Assembly: GCF_003002915.1 (NCBI RefSeq)
Contig: NZ_PVTG01000002.1
Coordinates: 62,001 to 126,000 of the forward strand
Source: Geodermatophilus tzadiensis
GTDB lineage: Bacteria > Actinomycetota > Actinomycetes > Mycobacteriales > Geodermatophilaceae
Length of the DNA stretch: 64,000 nucleotides
Reading direction: 5' to 3'
Under the pieces are notes generated by a model. The model saw only the letters and a program-made list of their open reading frames with translations. It did not search any database and was not told the DNA's origin. Positions 33,863 through 42,989 of the stretch are shown here, in pieces. Position numbers and translations under genes: made by a program. Positions within the stretch are counted from its first letter, which is position 1. Each line of letters starts with the position of its first letter.

Positions 33863-34753
33863 GTGAGCCGTCGCGGGTGGGCGCTGTTCCTGGCGATGTC
33901 GGTGATCTGGGGGGTGCCCTACCTGCTGATCAAGGTCGCCGTCGAGGAGACCTCGCCGGTGGTCGTCGTCTTCGTCCGCTGCCTCGTCGGCGCGGTGCTG
34001 CTGCTGCCGCTGACGCTCGCCCGCGGGCAGTTGCGGCCGGCGCTGCGGCACTGGCGGCCGCTGCTGCTGTTCACGGTGCTGGAGATGACCGGGCCGTGGC
34101 TGCTGCTGTCCTACGCCGAGGACACGCTGTCGAGCTCGCTGACCGGGCTGCTCGTGGCCTCGGTGCCGTTCGTCGCGGCGCTGGCCGCCCGGCTGGTGGG
34201 CGACGAGGAGCGGCTGACCCGGGTGCGGCTGGTGGGCATGGGGCTGGGCGTCGCCGGGATCGTCGCGCTGCTCGGTTTCGACGTCGAGGGGATCGCGCTG
34301 CTGCCGGTCCTTGCGGTGGTCCTGGTCGTCGTCGGCTACGGCACCGCGCCGCTGGTGGCCAGCCGCCGGCTCGCCGACGTCCCGGGGGTGGCGGTCAGCT
34401 CGCTGGCCCTGGTGGCGACCGCGCTGGTGTACGCGCCGTTCGCGCTGCCGCGGATCGGTGAGGTGGGGACGGCGTCGACCCGGGCGATCGGGTCGCTGGC
34501 GGCGCTGGGCGTCGTGTGCACCGCGCTGGCGCTGGTGCTGTTCTTCGCGCTCATCCGCGAGGTCGGCCCACAGCGGGCGCTGGTGATCACCTTCGTCAAC
34601 CCGGCCGTCGCCGTCCTCGCCGGGGTGCTGCTGCTCGACGAGCCGTTCACCCTCGGCCTGGCCGTGGGCCTGCCGCTGGTGCTGGCCGGCTGCGTGCTCG
34701 CCACCCGGCGCAACGCCCCGGCGCCCGCCGCGGTCGACGCGCCGGTGCCCTAG
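33863..34753 (+). CDS. EamA/DMT family transporter
   Basis: A 296-residue drug/metabolite transporter with ten membrane segments and two EamA repeats. The start WALFLAMSVIWGVPYLLIKVAVEETSPVVVVFVRC is typical, and the second repeat ends with FALIREVGPQRALVITFVNPAVAVLAGVLLLDEPFT. Substrates of this family range from amino acids to nucleotide precursors and cannot be told here. GTG at 33863 follows GGAGG. It converges on the broken DUF222-HNH gene with 23 bases between. Confidence 0.9.
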   Translation: MSRRGWALFLAMSVIWGVPYLLIKVAVEETSPVVVVFVRCLVGAVLLLPLTLARGQLRPALRHWRPLLLFTVLEMTGPWLLLSYAEDTLSSSLTGLLVASVPFVAALAARLVGDEERLTRVRLVGMGLGVAGIVALLGFDVEGIALLPVLAVVLVVVGYGTAPLVASRRLADVPGVAVSSLALVATALVYAPFALPRIGEVGTASTRAIGSLAALGVVCTALALVLFFALIREVGPQRALVITFVNPAVAVLAGVLLLDEPFTLGLAVGLPLVLAGCVLATRRNAPAPAAVDAPVP

Positions 34754-34776
34754 GACGGCTCCCCTCGCTGCCCCGG

Positions 34777-35942
34777 TCAGGCGGCGGGTCGGACGAGTGG
34801 TGGTCCGGTGCGGATCTCGGTGCCGTCGGGTCGCCAGGTGCGCCAGGTGCCGTCGGGTTGTCGTTCGACGCGGAAGCCGTGGTGGACCTGGGTGTGGTGG
34901 CGCTCGCACAGCAGCGCGCTGTTGTTGAGGTTGGTCTCGCCGCCGTCGAGCCAGTGGATGAGGTGGTGCACCTCCGCCCACCACGTCGGGGCACCGCAGC
35001 CGGTGAACACACACCCGCCGTCGCGTAGCTCGACCGCGCGACGCAGATAGCGGTCGGCCAGCCGTTGCTCGCGGCCGAGGTCGATCGGGGCGCCGTCGGG
35101 GCCGAACACGACGCGGGAGACGGTGCTGTCGCAGGCGATCCAGCGGGCGCGGGCGGCGGAGATGACCGCGCCGAAGCCCATGGTCGCGGTGGCCGGTCCG
35201 GTCGCAGGGTCGGCCAGGTCCTCGAGATCGATCACCACCGCGACGTGCGGCTTGACCGTGCGCAGGACCGGCAGGCCGCCGGCGGCCAGCGCGGTGTCGC
35301 ACAGCTGCACCAGCGCATCCCCCAGCCGCTGAGCGCGGCTCCGGCCGGGCGGTCGGCCTGCACGAAGGACTCCAGCGCCGCCTGCAGCTTCTCCCCACCG
35401 ACGGCGTCGAGCTCACCGCGCACCGACAGCGACCCGTCGGCGTGCTTCGCGAGCGAGAGCCGCCGTCCCTCGGTGGGGTCGGGCTCGGGGCCGTCGGAAT
35501 CGAGGCGGGCCAGGTAGTGGCGCACGACGGTGACGAAGTCGGTGTACCGCTGCTCGATCGCCGCCTCGGTGAGCACCGCATCGATCTGCGCGAGGTCCAC
35601 GCCGCCGTCGGCGGCGGTCTGCAGGCGTTCCGGCGTCAGCGCGGTCGCGGCGACGGCCACGTGCTCGGCCGAGACCAGGCCGGCGTCGTGGGCCTCGGCC
35701 AGCGCGGGCAGGTGGTCGAGCACCCGACCGTTCCCGATGATCCGGGCGGCCGCCGCAGGCGACAGCCGGCAGTGCCCGGGCAGCCACGAGCGCATGCTCT
35801 TCAGCCCGTCGCGCTCGGGTGCCTGGGTCAGCTCCGCGGCTCGCACCCGACGGGCCAGCAGGGCGTCAATCCGGTTGCGCTCGGCGACCAGCGTGGCGAC
35901 GTCGTCCAGCACGTCACCGGTCCGCGGATCACTCGAACGCAT
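34777..35942 (-). pseudogene. DUF222-HNH endonuclease gene broken by a frameshift
   Basis: A 13E12/REP-type DUF222-HNH gene in two frames. From ATG 35942 the DUF222 part runs cleanly to ESFVQADRPAG; the frame then turns to nonsense and stops at 35232. The shifted frame reads SRAQRLGDALVQLCDTALAAGG and goes on into an intact HNH motif (CVFTGCGAPTWWAEVHHLIHWLDGG, then LNNSALLCERHHTQVHHG). Adding one base between 35341 and 35340 restores one frame, so a single-base deletion is likely. A TAGACT hexamer is still placed 12 bases before the ATG. The family is multicopy; an intact copy lies at 45756. A sequencing error cannot be excluded. Confidence 0.8.
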
Positions 35943-35948
35943 GTGCGA

Positions 35949-35954
35949 AGTCTA
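35949..35954 (-). promoter_or_regulatory. Putative -10 hexamer of the broken DUF222-HNH gene
   Basis: TAGACT on the minus strand lies exactly 12 bases before the ATG at 35942, as for a leaderless transcript. Confidence 0.45.
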
Positions 35955-36140
35955 CCCCACCGACATACCCGCTGCCGGACGAATCCCCAGCTCATCGGGT
36001 TGTCCACAGATCGCGGGAGTCCACTGACGGGATCCCGGTGACGTCCGAGCACATCCGGCTCCCGGCCGGACTCAACACGGCGGCGCGGCGGCCGATCCTC
36101 TCGCGGCACCTGGGCACTCCGGGGGCGGCTGGAGGCGACG

Positions 36141-39100
36141 GTGGCGCGGCAGCAGAGGGACCGGACGGCGGGACGCCGACGGCGGTGGGCGGTCCGCCTG
36201 CTGGGAGCGCTCGTGCTCGTCGGCCTGGCGCTGTCCGGCTCCGGCTCGGTGCGCCAGCCGGACTTGGCGACGGCCAGCTTCGCCGACCCGGTGCCGCCGA
36301 CCAACGTGTCGGCCGTGGGCTCCGACCGGGCGCTCACCGTGTCCTGGACGGCGCCGGCCAGCGAGAGCTTCGTCTCGGGTTACGACGTCTTCCTGGACAA
36401 CGACATCAAGGCCAGCCCGGCGGGCACCAGTGCAGTCATCACCGGCCTGGTCAACGGCCACACGTACACGGTCACCGTCCGGACGAGGACGGCGCTCCTC
36501 GGGTCCACCGGGGAGGGCAGCACCCGCAGCACGCCGGTGACCGGCACGCCCCGCGACTCGGTCGCACCGGCTCCGCCGACCGGTGTCACGGCCACCGCGG
36601 GGAACATGTGGGCGACGGTCACCTGGACGCCGAACTCCGCCGACCCGGACGCCGACGGCTACCGCGTGCTCCGCGACGGCACCCCCGTCACCGGCCTGCT
36701 CGCGGGCCGCGCGACGGCGAGCTGGACCGACACGGCGGTCGTCGGTGACCGGACGTACGGCTACACGGTGCAGACCCACGACACCTCGGGGAACTGGTCG
36801 GCCGCCTCGAGCCCCGTCGCGTCCGCGCGGCCGACGGACCTGACGCCACCGGCGACGCCGACCGGGCTGGTGGCCACCGCGGGGGACACGCGGGTGGTGC
36901 TGTCGTGGACGGCGAACACCGAGTCCGACCTGGCCGCCTACGTGGTCCACCGGGACGGCGTCGAGGTGGCGCGGGTGACCACCGGCACGTCGTGGACCGA
37001 CACCGGCGTCGCCAACGACACCACCTACGCCTACCGGCTGGCCGCCGTCGACCGGCACGGCAACCTCTCGGCGGCCTCGGCACCCGCCGTGTCGGCCCGC
37101 CCGACCGACCTCACCCCGCCCGCGACGCCGACCGGGCTGGTGGCGGTCGCCCGCGACGGGGCGGTGGAGCTGTACTGGGCCGCCAACCCCGAGCCCGACC
37201 TGCAGCGGTACGTCGTCCACCGCGACGGGGTCGAGGTCGCCCGGGTGGCCGGCACCGGCTGGACCGACACCGGGGTGGTCAACGACACCACCTACGCCTA
37301 CCGGCTGGCCGCGGTGGACGGGCACGGCAACGCCTCGGCGTTCTCCGACCCGGCGGTGACCGCGCGCCCCACCGACCAGACCGCTCCCGCGACGCCGACC
37401 GGGCTGGTGGCGGTCGCCCGCGACGGGGCGGTGGAGCTCCGCTGGGCCGCGAACACGGAGCCCGACCTGCACCGCTACGTCGTCCACCGCGACGGTGCGG
37501 AGGTCGTCCGGGTGACCGGCACCAGTTGGACCGACACCGGGCTGGCCAACGACACCACCTACGCCTACCGCCTCGCCGCGGTGGACGGGCACGCGAACGT
37601 CTCGCCAACCAGCGACCCCGCGGTGACCGCGCGGCCGACCGACCAGACCCCACCGGCGGCGCCGACCGGGCTGGTGGCCACCGCGCGGGACGGCTCGGTC
37701 GAGCTGGCCTGGCAGGCGAACGCCGAGGCCGACGTCGACCGCTACGTCCTGTACCGCGACGGCGTCGAGGTGGCGCGGGTGGCCGGCACCAGCCGGGTGG
37801 ACACCGGTCTGGTCAACGGCAGCACGTACGCCTACCGGGTCCAGGCCGTCGACCGGCACGGCAACGCCTCGGCGCTCTCCGACCCGGCGGTGACCGCGCG
37901 GCCGACCGACCAGACCCCACCGGCGGCGCCGACCGGCCTGGTGGCCACCGCGCGGGACGGCTCGGTCGAGCTGGCCTGGCAGGCGAACGCCGAGGCCGAC
38001 GTCGACCGCTACGTCCTGTACCGCGACGGCGTCGAGGTGGCGCGGGTGGCCGGGACGGGCTGGACCGACGCCGGCGTCGTCAACGGCACCACCTACGGCT
38101 ACCGGGTCCAGGCCGTCGACCGGCACGCCAACGCCTCACCCACCAGCGATCCCGCGGTGACCGCGCGGCCGTTCGACCAGGTCGCACCCACGGCCCCGGC
38201 GGGCGTCACGGTCACCGCCGGGGACAGACGGGCGCTGCTGCGCTGGACGGCGAACGGCGAGCCCGACGTCACCGCCTACCGCGTGCTCGCCGAGGACGGC
38301 GGCACGCTGGCGACCGCCACCGCGCCGGCCACCCAGGTCACGGTGACCGGCCTGGTCAACGGCACCGAGCGCCGGCTGCGGGTGGTCGCCGTGGACACCT
38401 CCGGCAACGCCTCGTCGCCGTCGGCCGAGGTCGCCGTCACCCCGGTGGCGACGGGCGTCCCGGCCGAGGGCGCGGCGCAGAGCGGCGGCGTGGCGGCCAG
38501 CGCCGACGGGCGCTTCGTCGTCGTCGGCACGTCGGCGCGCTGGGAGGAGTCCGACACCAACACCGCCTACGAGCTCCACCTGCTCGACCGGGCCGCCGGC
38601 ACCGCCCGCCGCATCGCGCCGCTGCCCGCCTCGGCCACCGGCAGCAGCGACCCGACCAACGCGGCGGCCCCCGCGGTCAGCGACGACGGCCGCTACGTCG
38701 CCCTCGCCACGACCGCCGCGCTGCGCCCCGAGGACACCAACCGGCTCGCCGACGTCTACCGGCTCGACACCCGGTCGGGCACCTGGGAGCTGGTCAGCGT
38801 GCCGGCCCGGGGGAGCGTCCACCCGTCGGTCGCCGGCACCGTCCTGCAGACCGGCGCCGCCGTGCACGCCACCAGCCCGACCGTCGTCCTGTCCGGCAGC
38901 GGCGACCTGGTGCTCTTCTACTCCGCCCGCCCCGACCTGGTGCCCGGCGACACCAACGGCGTCGTCGACGTGTTCGCCAAGACGCTGTCGACCGGCGCGG
39001 TGACCCGGGTGTCGACGTCCGCCACCGGGGGCGACCTGCCGCGCGCCGCCACCGGCCCCGCGCTCGCGGTCACCCCCGACGGCCGGTTCGCGCTGTTCCC

Positions 39101-39734
39101 GGCGACGTCGTCCTCCGGCCCGGTGGTGCTCTACCGCAAGACGCTGTCGGGCCCGGGCGCCGGGCAGGCCCTCGTGGTCTCGGCGGTCCCCGTCGGCGGC
39201 CGGCCGGTGGAGTACGGCGTCCACCGCGACGCCGGCGACGTCGCGCTCAGCGACGACGGGCGTCACGTCGCGCTGGTCACCGCCGCGAAGGTGACGACGT
39301 CGACGCCGACCGCGAGCTGGCCGACCGGCCTGGCGTACCGCGTGGACACCACCACCGGCGCGGTGACCCCGCTGGGCAACGGCCAGACGGCGGTGTGGGA
39401 GCACCGGGTCGAGCTCGACCCGACCGGCCGGTACGCCTTCTTCGCCACCGCCGCGGCGCAGGTCCCCGGCGACGGCAACGGCCACACCGACCACCTCCGC
39501 CGCGACCTCGGCACCGGCGCGCTGACGCTGGTGACCGCCGACGCCGCCGGCCGCGCCACCAACGGTCCCACCGGGTCGGTGACCCCGGCCGAGTACGGCC
39601 GGCTGATGGCCGTGGACGGCGACCGCGTGCTGGTGACGACGTCGCAGGCGCTGACCGCGAGCGACACCAACCGGCTGCGCGACCTCTACGCCAAGGACCT
39701 CGCCGACGGCACGGTGACGGTGCCCCGCGGCTGA
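36141..39734 (+). CDS. Secreted protein with eight FnIII domains and a beta-propeller
   Basis: A 1197-residue exported protein. A basic N-terminus and hydrophobic stretch (residues 14-35) form a signal peptide. Eight fibronectin type III domains follow, starting near residues 48, 139, 232, 322, 412, 502, 591 and 679; most open with PPATPTGLVA and end with DPAVTARPTDQ. From about 780 to the end come repeated blade motifs such as SADGRFVVVGTSA, SDDGRYVALATTA and TPDGRFALFPATS, indicating a TolB/WD40-like propeller. No enzyme motif or sorting signal is visible, so it may bind polysaccharide or surface partners. GTG at 36141 follows GGAGGCGACG. The end overlaps the convergent DUF2064 gene. Confidence 0.85.
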   Translation: MARQQRDRTAGRRRRWAVRLLGALVLVGLALSGSGSVRQPDLATASFADPVPPTNVSAVGSDRALTVSWTAPASESFVSGYDVFLDNDIKASPAGTSAVITGLVNGHTYTVTVRTRTALLGSTGEGSTRSTPVTGTPRDSVAPAPPTGVTATAGNMWATVTWTPNSADPDADGYRVLRDGTPVTGLLAGRATASWTDTAVVGDRTYGYTVQTHDTSGNWSAASSPVASARPTDLTPPATPTGLVATAGDTRVVLSWTANTESDLAAYVVHRDGVEVARVTTGTSWTDTGVANDTTYAYRLAAVDRHGNLSAASAPAVSARPTDLTPPATPTGLVAVARDGAVELYWAANPEPDLQRYVVHRDGVEVARVAGTGWTDTGVVNDTTYAYRLAAVDGHGNASAFSDPAVTARPTDQTAPATPTGLVAVARDGAVELRWAANTEPDLHRYVVHRDGAEVVRVTGTSWTDTGLANDTTYAYRLAAVDGHANVSPTSDPAVTARPTDQTPPAAPTGLVATARDGSVELAWQANAEADVDRYVLYRDGVEVARVAGTSRVDTGLVNGSTYAYRVQAVDRHGNASALSDPAVTARPTDQTPPAAPTGLVATARDGSVELAWQANAEADVDRYVLYRDGVEVARVAGTGWTDAGVVNGTTYGYRVQAVDRHANASPTSDPAVTARPFDQVAPTAPAGVTVTAGDRRALLRWTANGEPDVTAYRVLAEDGGTLATATAPATQVTVTGLVNGTERRLRVVAVDTSGNASSPSAEVAVTPVATGVPAEGAAQSGGVAASADGRFVVVGTSARWEESDTNTAYELHLLDRAAGTARRIAPLPASATGSSDPTNAAAPAVSDDGRYVALATTAALRPEDTNRLADVYRLDTRSGTWELVSVPARGSVHPSVAGTVLQTGAAVHATSPTVVLSGSGDLVLFYSARPDLVPGDTNGVVDVFAKTLSTGAVTRVSTSATGGDLPRAATGPALAVTPDGRFALFPATSSSGPVVLYRKTLSGPGAGQALVVSAVPVGGRPVEYGVHRDAGDVALSDDGRHVALVTAAKVTTSTPTASWPTGLAYRVDTTTGAVTPLGNGQTAVWEHRVELDPTGRYAFFATAAAQVPGDGNGHTDHLRRDLGTGALTLVTADAAGRATNGPTGSVTPAEYGRLMAVDGDRVLVTTSQALTASDTNRLRDLYAKDLADGTVTVPRG
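37621..37786 (+). repeat. 166-bp intragenic direct repeat, copy A
   Basis: Positions 37621-37786 are repeated at 37888-38053 with a single base difference, an offset of 267 bases (89 codons, one FnIII domain). Other FnIII domains in the gene differ much more, so this is a recent duplication or gene-conversion event. Confidence 0.85.
37888..38053 (+). repeat. 166-bp intragenic direct repeat, copy B
   Basis: The second copy of the 166-base block, covering most of the seventh FnIII domain. The domains diverge again directly after it (GTGGACACC versus TGGACCGAC). Confidence 0.85.
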
Positions 39735-40423
39735 CCCGGCGCCGGGTCCCCGGGGAGCTCACCGGCCACCTCACCGGCCACCTCGGCGACCACCTGCGCG
39801 GTGCGGGTGCCGGGGTCGCAGGCGGCGGCCGCCGTCAGCGCGTCGGGGAAGGAGCCGACGTCGGTGAGCTCGGGCAGGTCGAGCACGGTCAGCCCGGCGT
39901 CCTCCAGCGCCTGCCGCGTCCGCTCCGCCGTGTCGGTGCGGGCCGTCGGCACGTCGGGCAGGACGCCGGCCTCGAGGGCCGCGTGCAGGCCGAGCGCCCA
40001 CCAGCGGCCGTCCGGCGCGGCACCGAGCACCGCCGTCTGCCGGCTGGTCGTGACCAGCCGGTCCAGGCAGGCGGCCAGCAGCGCCGGCGTCACCTGCGGG
40101 GTGCCGGTGCCGATGAGCAGCGTCGGCACGGCCGCGCCGTCCATCGCGTCGGCGAAGGCGGCGGCCAGCCGGGTGCCCGTGTCGCCGCCCGTCTGCGGGA
40201 CGACGGTGCAGCCGGACAGGTCCAGGTCGCCGGGGTCGCCGTCGAGGGCCACCACCCGGCGGGCCACCGGGGTGGCGCGCACCGCGTCGAGGGTGTCGGC
40301 AGCCGCGGCCTCGGCGATCGCGGCGGCCTGGTCCGGGGTGCACGGCGGGCCCAGCCGCGCCGTGCCGCGCCCCGGTGCCTCGGCGAGGACCAGCAGCTGG
40401 GCGGCGAGGGCGGCGTCGGGCAC
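39686..40423 (-). CDS. DUF2064 (TIGR04282-type glycosyltransferase-like) protein
   Basis: A 245-residue protein with a nucleotide-sugar-transferase-like fold (DUF2064/TIGR04282). The opening AAQLLVLAEAPGRGTARLGPPCTPDQAAAIAEA contains the usual P-G-x-x-K/A-x-R-L start, and LLIGTGTPQVTPALLAACLDRL is the family's middle signature (normally IGSDTPQ/DCP), followed by AVLGAAPDGRWWALGL. The metal-binding Asp expected in that motif is replaced by Gly-Thr, so activity is uncertain. GTG at 40423 has a TACGGT hexamer at -12. Its last 49 bases overlap the FnIII gene. Confidence 0.8.
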   Translation of the reverse strand: MPDAALAAQLLVLAEAPGRGTARLGPPCTPDQAAAIAEAAAADTLDAVRATPVARRVVALDGDPGDLDLSGCTVVPQTGGDTGTRLAAAFADAMDGAAVPTLLIGTGTPQVTPALLAACLDRLVTTSRQTAVLGAAPDGRWWALGLHAALEAGVLPDVPTARTDTAERTRQALEDAGLTVLDLPELTDVGSFPDALTAAAACDPGTRTAQVVAEVAGEVAGELPGDPAPGQPRGTVTVPSARSLA

Positions 40424-40429
40424 CCGGGG

Positions 40430-40435
40430 ACCGTA
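40430..40435 (-). promoter_or_regulatory. Putative -10 hexamer for the DUF2064 gene
   Basis: TACGGT on the minus strand lies exactly 12 bases before the GTG at 40423. The divergent tag gene has the same hexamer on the plus strand. Confidence 0.45.
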
Positions 40436-40514
40436 GCCCCCGGGGACCGCCGACGGCCCTCCCGTGCGCACGACCACCCGTCCGGGCGCACCGCCGGCCG
40501 TCGGGGGCCGGCGC

Positions 40515-40520
40515 TACGGT
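40515..40520 (+). promoter_or_regulatory. Putative -10 hexamer for tag
   Basis: TACGGT lies 13 bases before the GTG at 40528, with no Shine-Dalgarno between; a leaderless start is likely. Confidence 0.45.
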
Positions 40521-40527
40521 CCGGCAC

Positions 40528-41088
40528 GTGGAGCGGGTGCGGTGCGCGTGGGGCGACAGCGCCCCGGAGTACGTCGTCTACCACGACGAGGAGTGGGGCA
40601 CCGAGCTGCACGGCGACGACGCGCTGTTCGAGCGGCTCTGCCTCGAGGCGTTCCAGTCGGGCCTGTCGTGGCTCACCATCCTGCGCAAGCGGCCGGCCTT
40701 CCGCGCCGCCTTCGCCGGCTTCTCGATCGACGCGGTCGCCGCCTTCACCGCCGACGACGAGGCGCGGCTGATGGCCGACGCGGGGATCGTCCGCAACCGC
40801 GCCAAGATCGCCGCCGCCGTCCGCAACGCCCGCGCCGCCCAGCAGCTGCCGGACGGGCTCGACACGCTGCTGTGGTCCTTCGCGCCGTCCGGACCGCGTC
40901 CCCGGCCGGCCACGCTCGCCGACGTCCCGGCCACCAGCCCGTCGTCGACGGCGATGGCGCGGGAGCTCAAGCGGCGCGGGTTCGTCTTCGTCGGGCCGAC
41001 CACCGCCTACGCGCTGATGCAGGCCACCGGGATGGTCGACGACCACGTCGCCACCTGCTTCCGGGCGACCGGCGCAGGCACCCCGTAG
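40528..41088 (+). CDS. tag: DNA-3-methyladenine glycosylase I
   Basis: A 186-residue base-excision repair glycosylase that removes 3-methyladenine from alkylated DNA. The zinc site is complete: Cys in VRCAWG and His in VYHDEEWG at the N-terminus, His and Cys in DDHVATCF at the C-terminus. The FERLCLEAFQSGLSWLTILRKRPAFRAAF segment carries the helix-hairpin-helix and base-recognition residues. Length matches the family. GTG at 40528 gives the conserved N-terminus. Confidence 0.95.
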   Translation: MERVRCAWGDSAPEYVVYHDEEWGTELHGDDALFERLCLEAFQSGLSWLTILRKRPAFRAAFAGFSIDAVAAFTADDEARLMADAGIVRNRAKIAAAVRNARAAQQLPDGLDTLLWSFAPSGPRPRPATLADVPATSPSSTAMARELKRRGFVFVGPTTAYALMQATGMVDDHVATCFRATGAGTP

Positions 41089-41098
41089 GGGGCTCCGG

Positions 41099-41127
41099 TT
41101 GGAGTCCCGGCGGGGATACGGGATCAT
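41099..41127 (+). promoter_or_regulatory. Candidate promoter of the DUF3117 gene
   Basis: TTGGAG (41099-41104) and GATCAT (41122-41127) are separated by 17 bases. Transcription would begin near 41134, leaving about 70 bases of leader before the ATG at 41206. Confidence 0.35.
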
Positions 41128-41205
41128 GTCTCCGGAGCTCAGCAGCGATCAACAGCCACACCGCAGCCGCAGAGGGGCGGCGGGTGGCCGGCGAAGGAGG
41201 CACGC

Positions 41206-41373
41206 ATGGCGGCCATGAAGCCGCGCACGGGTGAAGGTCCCCTGGAGGTCACCAAGGAGGGGCGCGGCCTGGTCATGCGGGTGCCGCTCGAGGGCGGCGG
41301 CCGCCTGGTCGTCGAGCTGTCGCCGGACGAGGCGCAGGCCCTCTCGGAGGCACTGAAGGGCGCGACCAGCTGA
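41206..41373 (+). CDS. DUF3117 protein
   Basis: A 55-residue protein, nearly invariant in actinobacteria (DUF3117), of unknown function. The sequence MAAMKPRTGEGPLEVTKEGR then a beta-rich centre and ELSPDEAQALSEALKG is the family consensus. The ATG at 41206 has a strong GAAGGAGG ribosome-binding site. It is upstream of pepA in the same direction; the pepA frame is open across its stop. Confidence 0.93.
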   Translation: MAAMKPRTGEGPLEVTKEGRGLVMRVPLEGGGRLVVELSPDEAQALSEALKGATS

Positions 41374-41462
41374 ACGTCGCCGCGCACCTGCCCGAGGGCA
41401 GCACCGCGCAGGACGACGCGGCCCCGGCCGCCGGCAGCACGCCGGCGACCGGGGCCGCACCC

Positions 41463-42989
41463 TTGCCGCGGGTCGAGCTGCTGACCACCCTGCCCCGCCT
41501 GGGCGAGGACGACGTGCTGGCCGTGCCGGTCGGCACCGGCGGCGCGCTGCCGCCCTGGCTCGAGCGGCCCGCCTTCGGCACCCTCCCACCGGTGCCCGCA
41601 CGGCTGCTGGCCGCGGCGCTCCGCGACACCGGCAACACCGGCAAGCCGGGCGCGGTCACGAACCTGCCCGTCCCCGGCCGCCGCCCGCGCAGCCTGGTCG
41701 CCGTCGGCCTCGGCGACGGGACGCTGCCGGACCTGCGCGGCTACGTGGCGACCGCCGTGCGCCGCGCGCAGACCCTCGCCGAGCACGGCGCCACCCGGCT
41801 GGTGCTGCCCGTCGACGGCGCGGCCGCCCCCGCCGGCGCCGACGAGGTCCGGGCCGCGGTCGAGGCCGCGCTGCTGGCGGGCTACCGCTTCCGCGACACC
41901 TCCACCCCGCACCCGCCGCGGCTGGCCACCGTCACCGTCGTCGCCACCGACGGTGCCGACCCCGCGGTGGTCGCCGCCGCCCGCGCCGGCGAGGTCACCG
42001 GCCGCGCCGTCGCCTGGGCGCGGGACCTGGTCAACACCCCGAGCAACACCAAGGACCCCGCCTGGCTGGCGGACCAGGCGGTCGAGCGGCTGGCGGGCCT
42101 GCCGCACGTGACGGTGACCGTGCTGGGCCCCGAGGAGCTGCGCGCCGGTGGGTTCGGCGGCGTCCTGGCCGTCGGCGGCGGGTCGGCGTCCCCGCCGCGG
42201 GTCGTCGTCGCCGCCTACGACCCGCCCGGTGCCGGCCCGGCCCGGCCGGTGCTGGTGGGCAAGGGCATCACCTTCGACACCGGCGGCATCTCGATCAAGC
42301 CCAACGCCGGCATGCGGGAGATGAAGACCGACATGGCCGGGGGAGCGGCGGTGCTGGCCGCCGTCGACGCCGCCGCCCGCCTGGGGCTCCCGGTCGCGGT
42401 GACCGCCGTCGTCCCGGCCGCCGAGAACGCGGTGTCGGGGTCGTCCTACCGGCCGGCCGACGTCGTCCGGCACGTCGGCGGGCGCACCACCGAGGTGCAG
42501 AACACCGACGCCGAGGGCCGCATGGTGCTCGCCGACGGCCTGGCGTGGGGCCGCCTGGAGCTGGGCGCGACCGTGCTGGTCGACGTCGCCACGCTCACCG
42601 GCGCGATGAAGGTCGCGCTCGGCACCCGCACCGCGGGCCTGTACGCCACCACCGACGGGCTGGCCGACGCGCTGTCCACCGCCGCGCTGCACGCCGGTGA
42701 GCGGGTCTGGCGGATGCCGCTGGCCGAGGAGTACGCCGACCTGCTCGCCAGCGACGTCGCCGACGCCAACAACGCCCCCGGCAACCCGGGCGGCACCACC
42801 GCGGCGCTGTTCCTGCAGCCCTTCGCCGGCGACCTGCCCTGGGCCCACCTCGACGTCGCCGGCCCCGCGCGTGCCGGCTCCGACGACGCCGAGGTGGTCA
42901 AGGGCGGCACCGGCTTCGGCGCGCGCACGCTGCTGCGCTGGCTGGAGGCGGGGGCGCCGCTCGACCCGCCGCCCACGGTGACCGACTGA
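41463..42989 (+). CDS. pepA: Leucyl aminopeptidase (M17)
   Basis: A 508-residue cytosolic dinuclear-zinc aminopeptidase that trims N-terminal residues from peptides, perhaps those imported by the ABC system. The active-site segments are VLVGKGITFDTGGISIKP, EMKTDMAGGAAVL and the hallmark NTDAEGRMVLADGL. The N-terminal macro-like domain covers residues 1-160. There is no ATG or GTG near the domain start; TTG at 41463 is the only common start codon, while CTG at 41370 overlapping the DUF3117 stop (CTGA) is an alternative with a Pro/Ala-rich tail. It overlaps the next gene by one base (TGATG). Confidence 0.9.
   Translation: MPRVELLTTLPRLGEDDVLAVPVGTGGALPPWLERPAFGTLPPVPARLLAAALRDTGNTGKPGAVTNLPVPGRRPRSLVAVGLGDGTLPDLRGYVATAVRRAQTLAEHGATRLVLPVDGAAAPAGADEVRAAVEAALLAGYRFRDTSTPHPPRLATVTVVATDGADPAVVAAARAGEVTGRAVAWARDLVNTPSNTKDPAWLADQAVERLAGLPHVTVTVLGPEELRAGGFGGVLAVGGGSASPPRVVVAAYDPPGAGPARPVLVGKGITFDTGGISIKPNAGMREMKTDMAGGAAVLAAVDAAARLGLPVAVTAVVPAAENAVSGSSYRPADVVRHVGGRTTEVQNTDAEGRMVLADGLAWGRLELGATVLVDVATLTGAMKVALGTRTAGLYATTDGLADALSTAALHAGERVWRMPLAEEYADLLASDVADANNAPGNPGGTTAALFLQPFAGDLPWAHLDVAGPARAGSDDAEVVKGGTGFGARTLLRWLEAGAPLDPPPTVTD

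Noticed and set aside
36838-38180. Regular repeats that could suggest a repeat array
   Set aside because: They encode FnIII domains in a continuous reading frame; unit length of about 267-270 bases and coding pattern exclude CRISPR.
41370-41462. CTG start for pepA overlapping the DUF3117 stop
   Set aside because: It would add a Pro/Ala-rich tail with no family match; TTG at 41463 is a usable start, so the CTG is kept only as an alternative.
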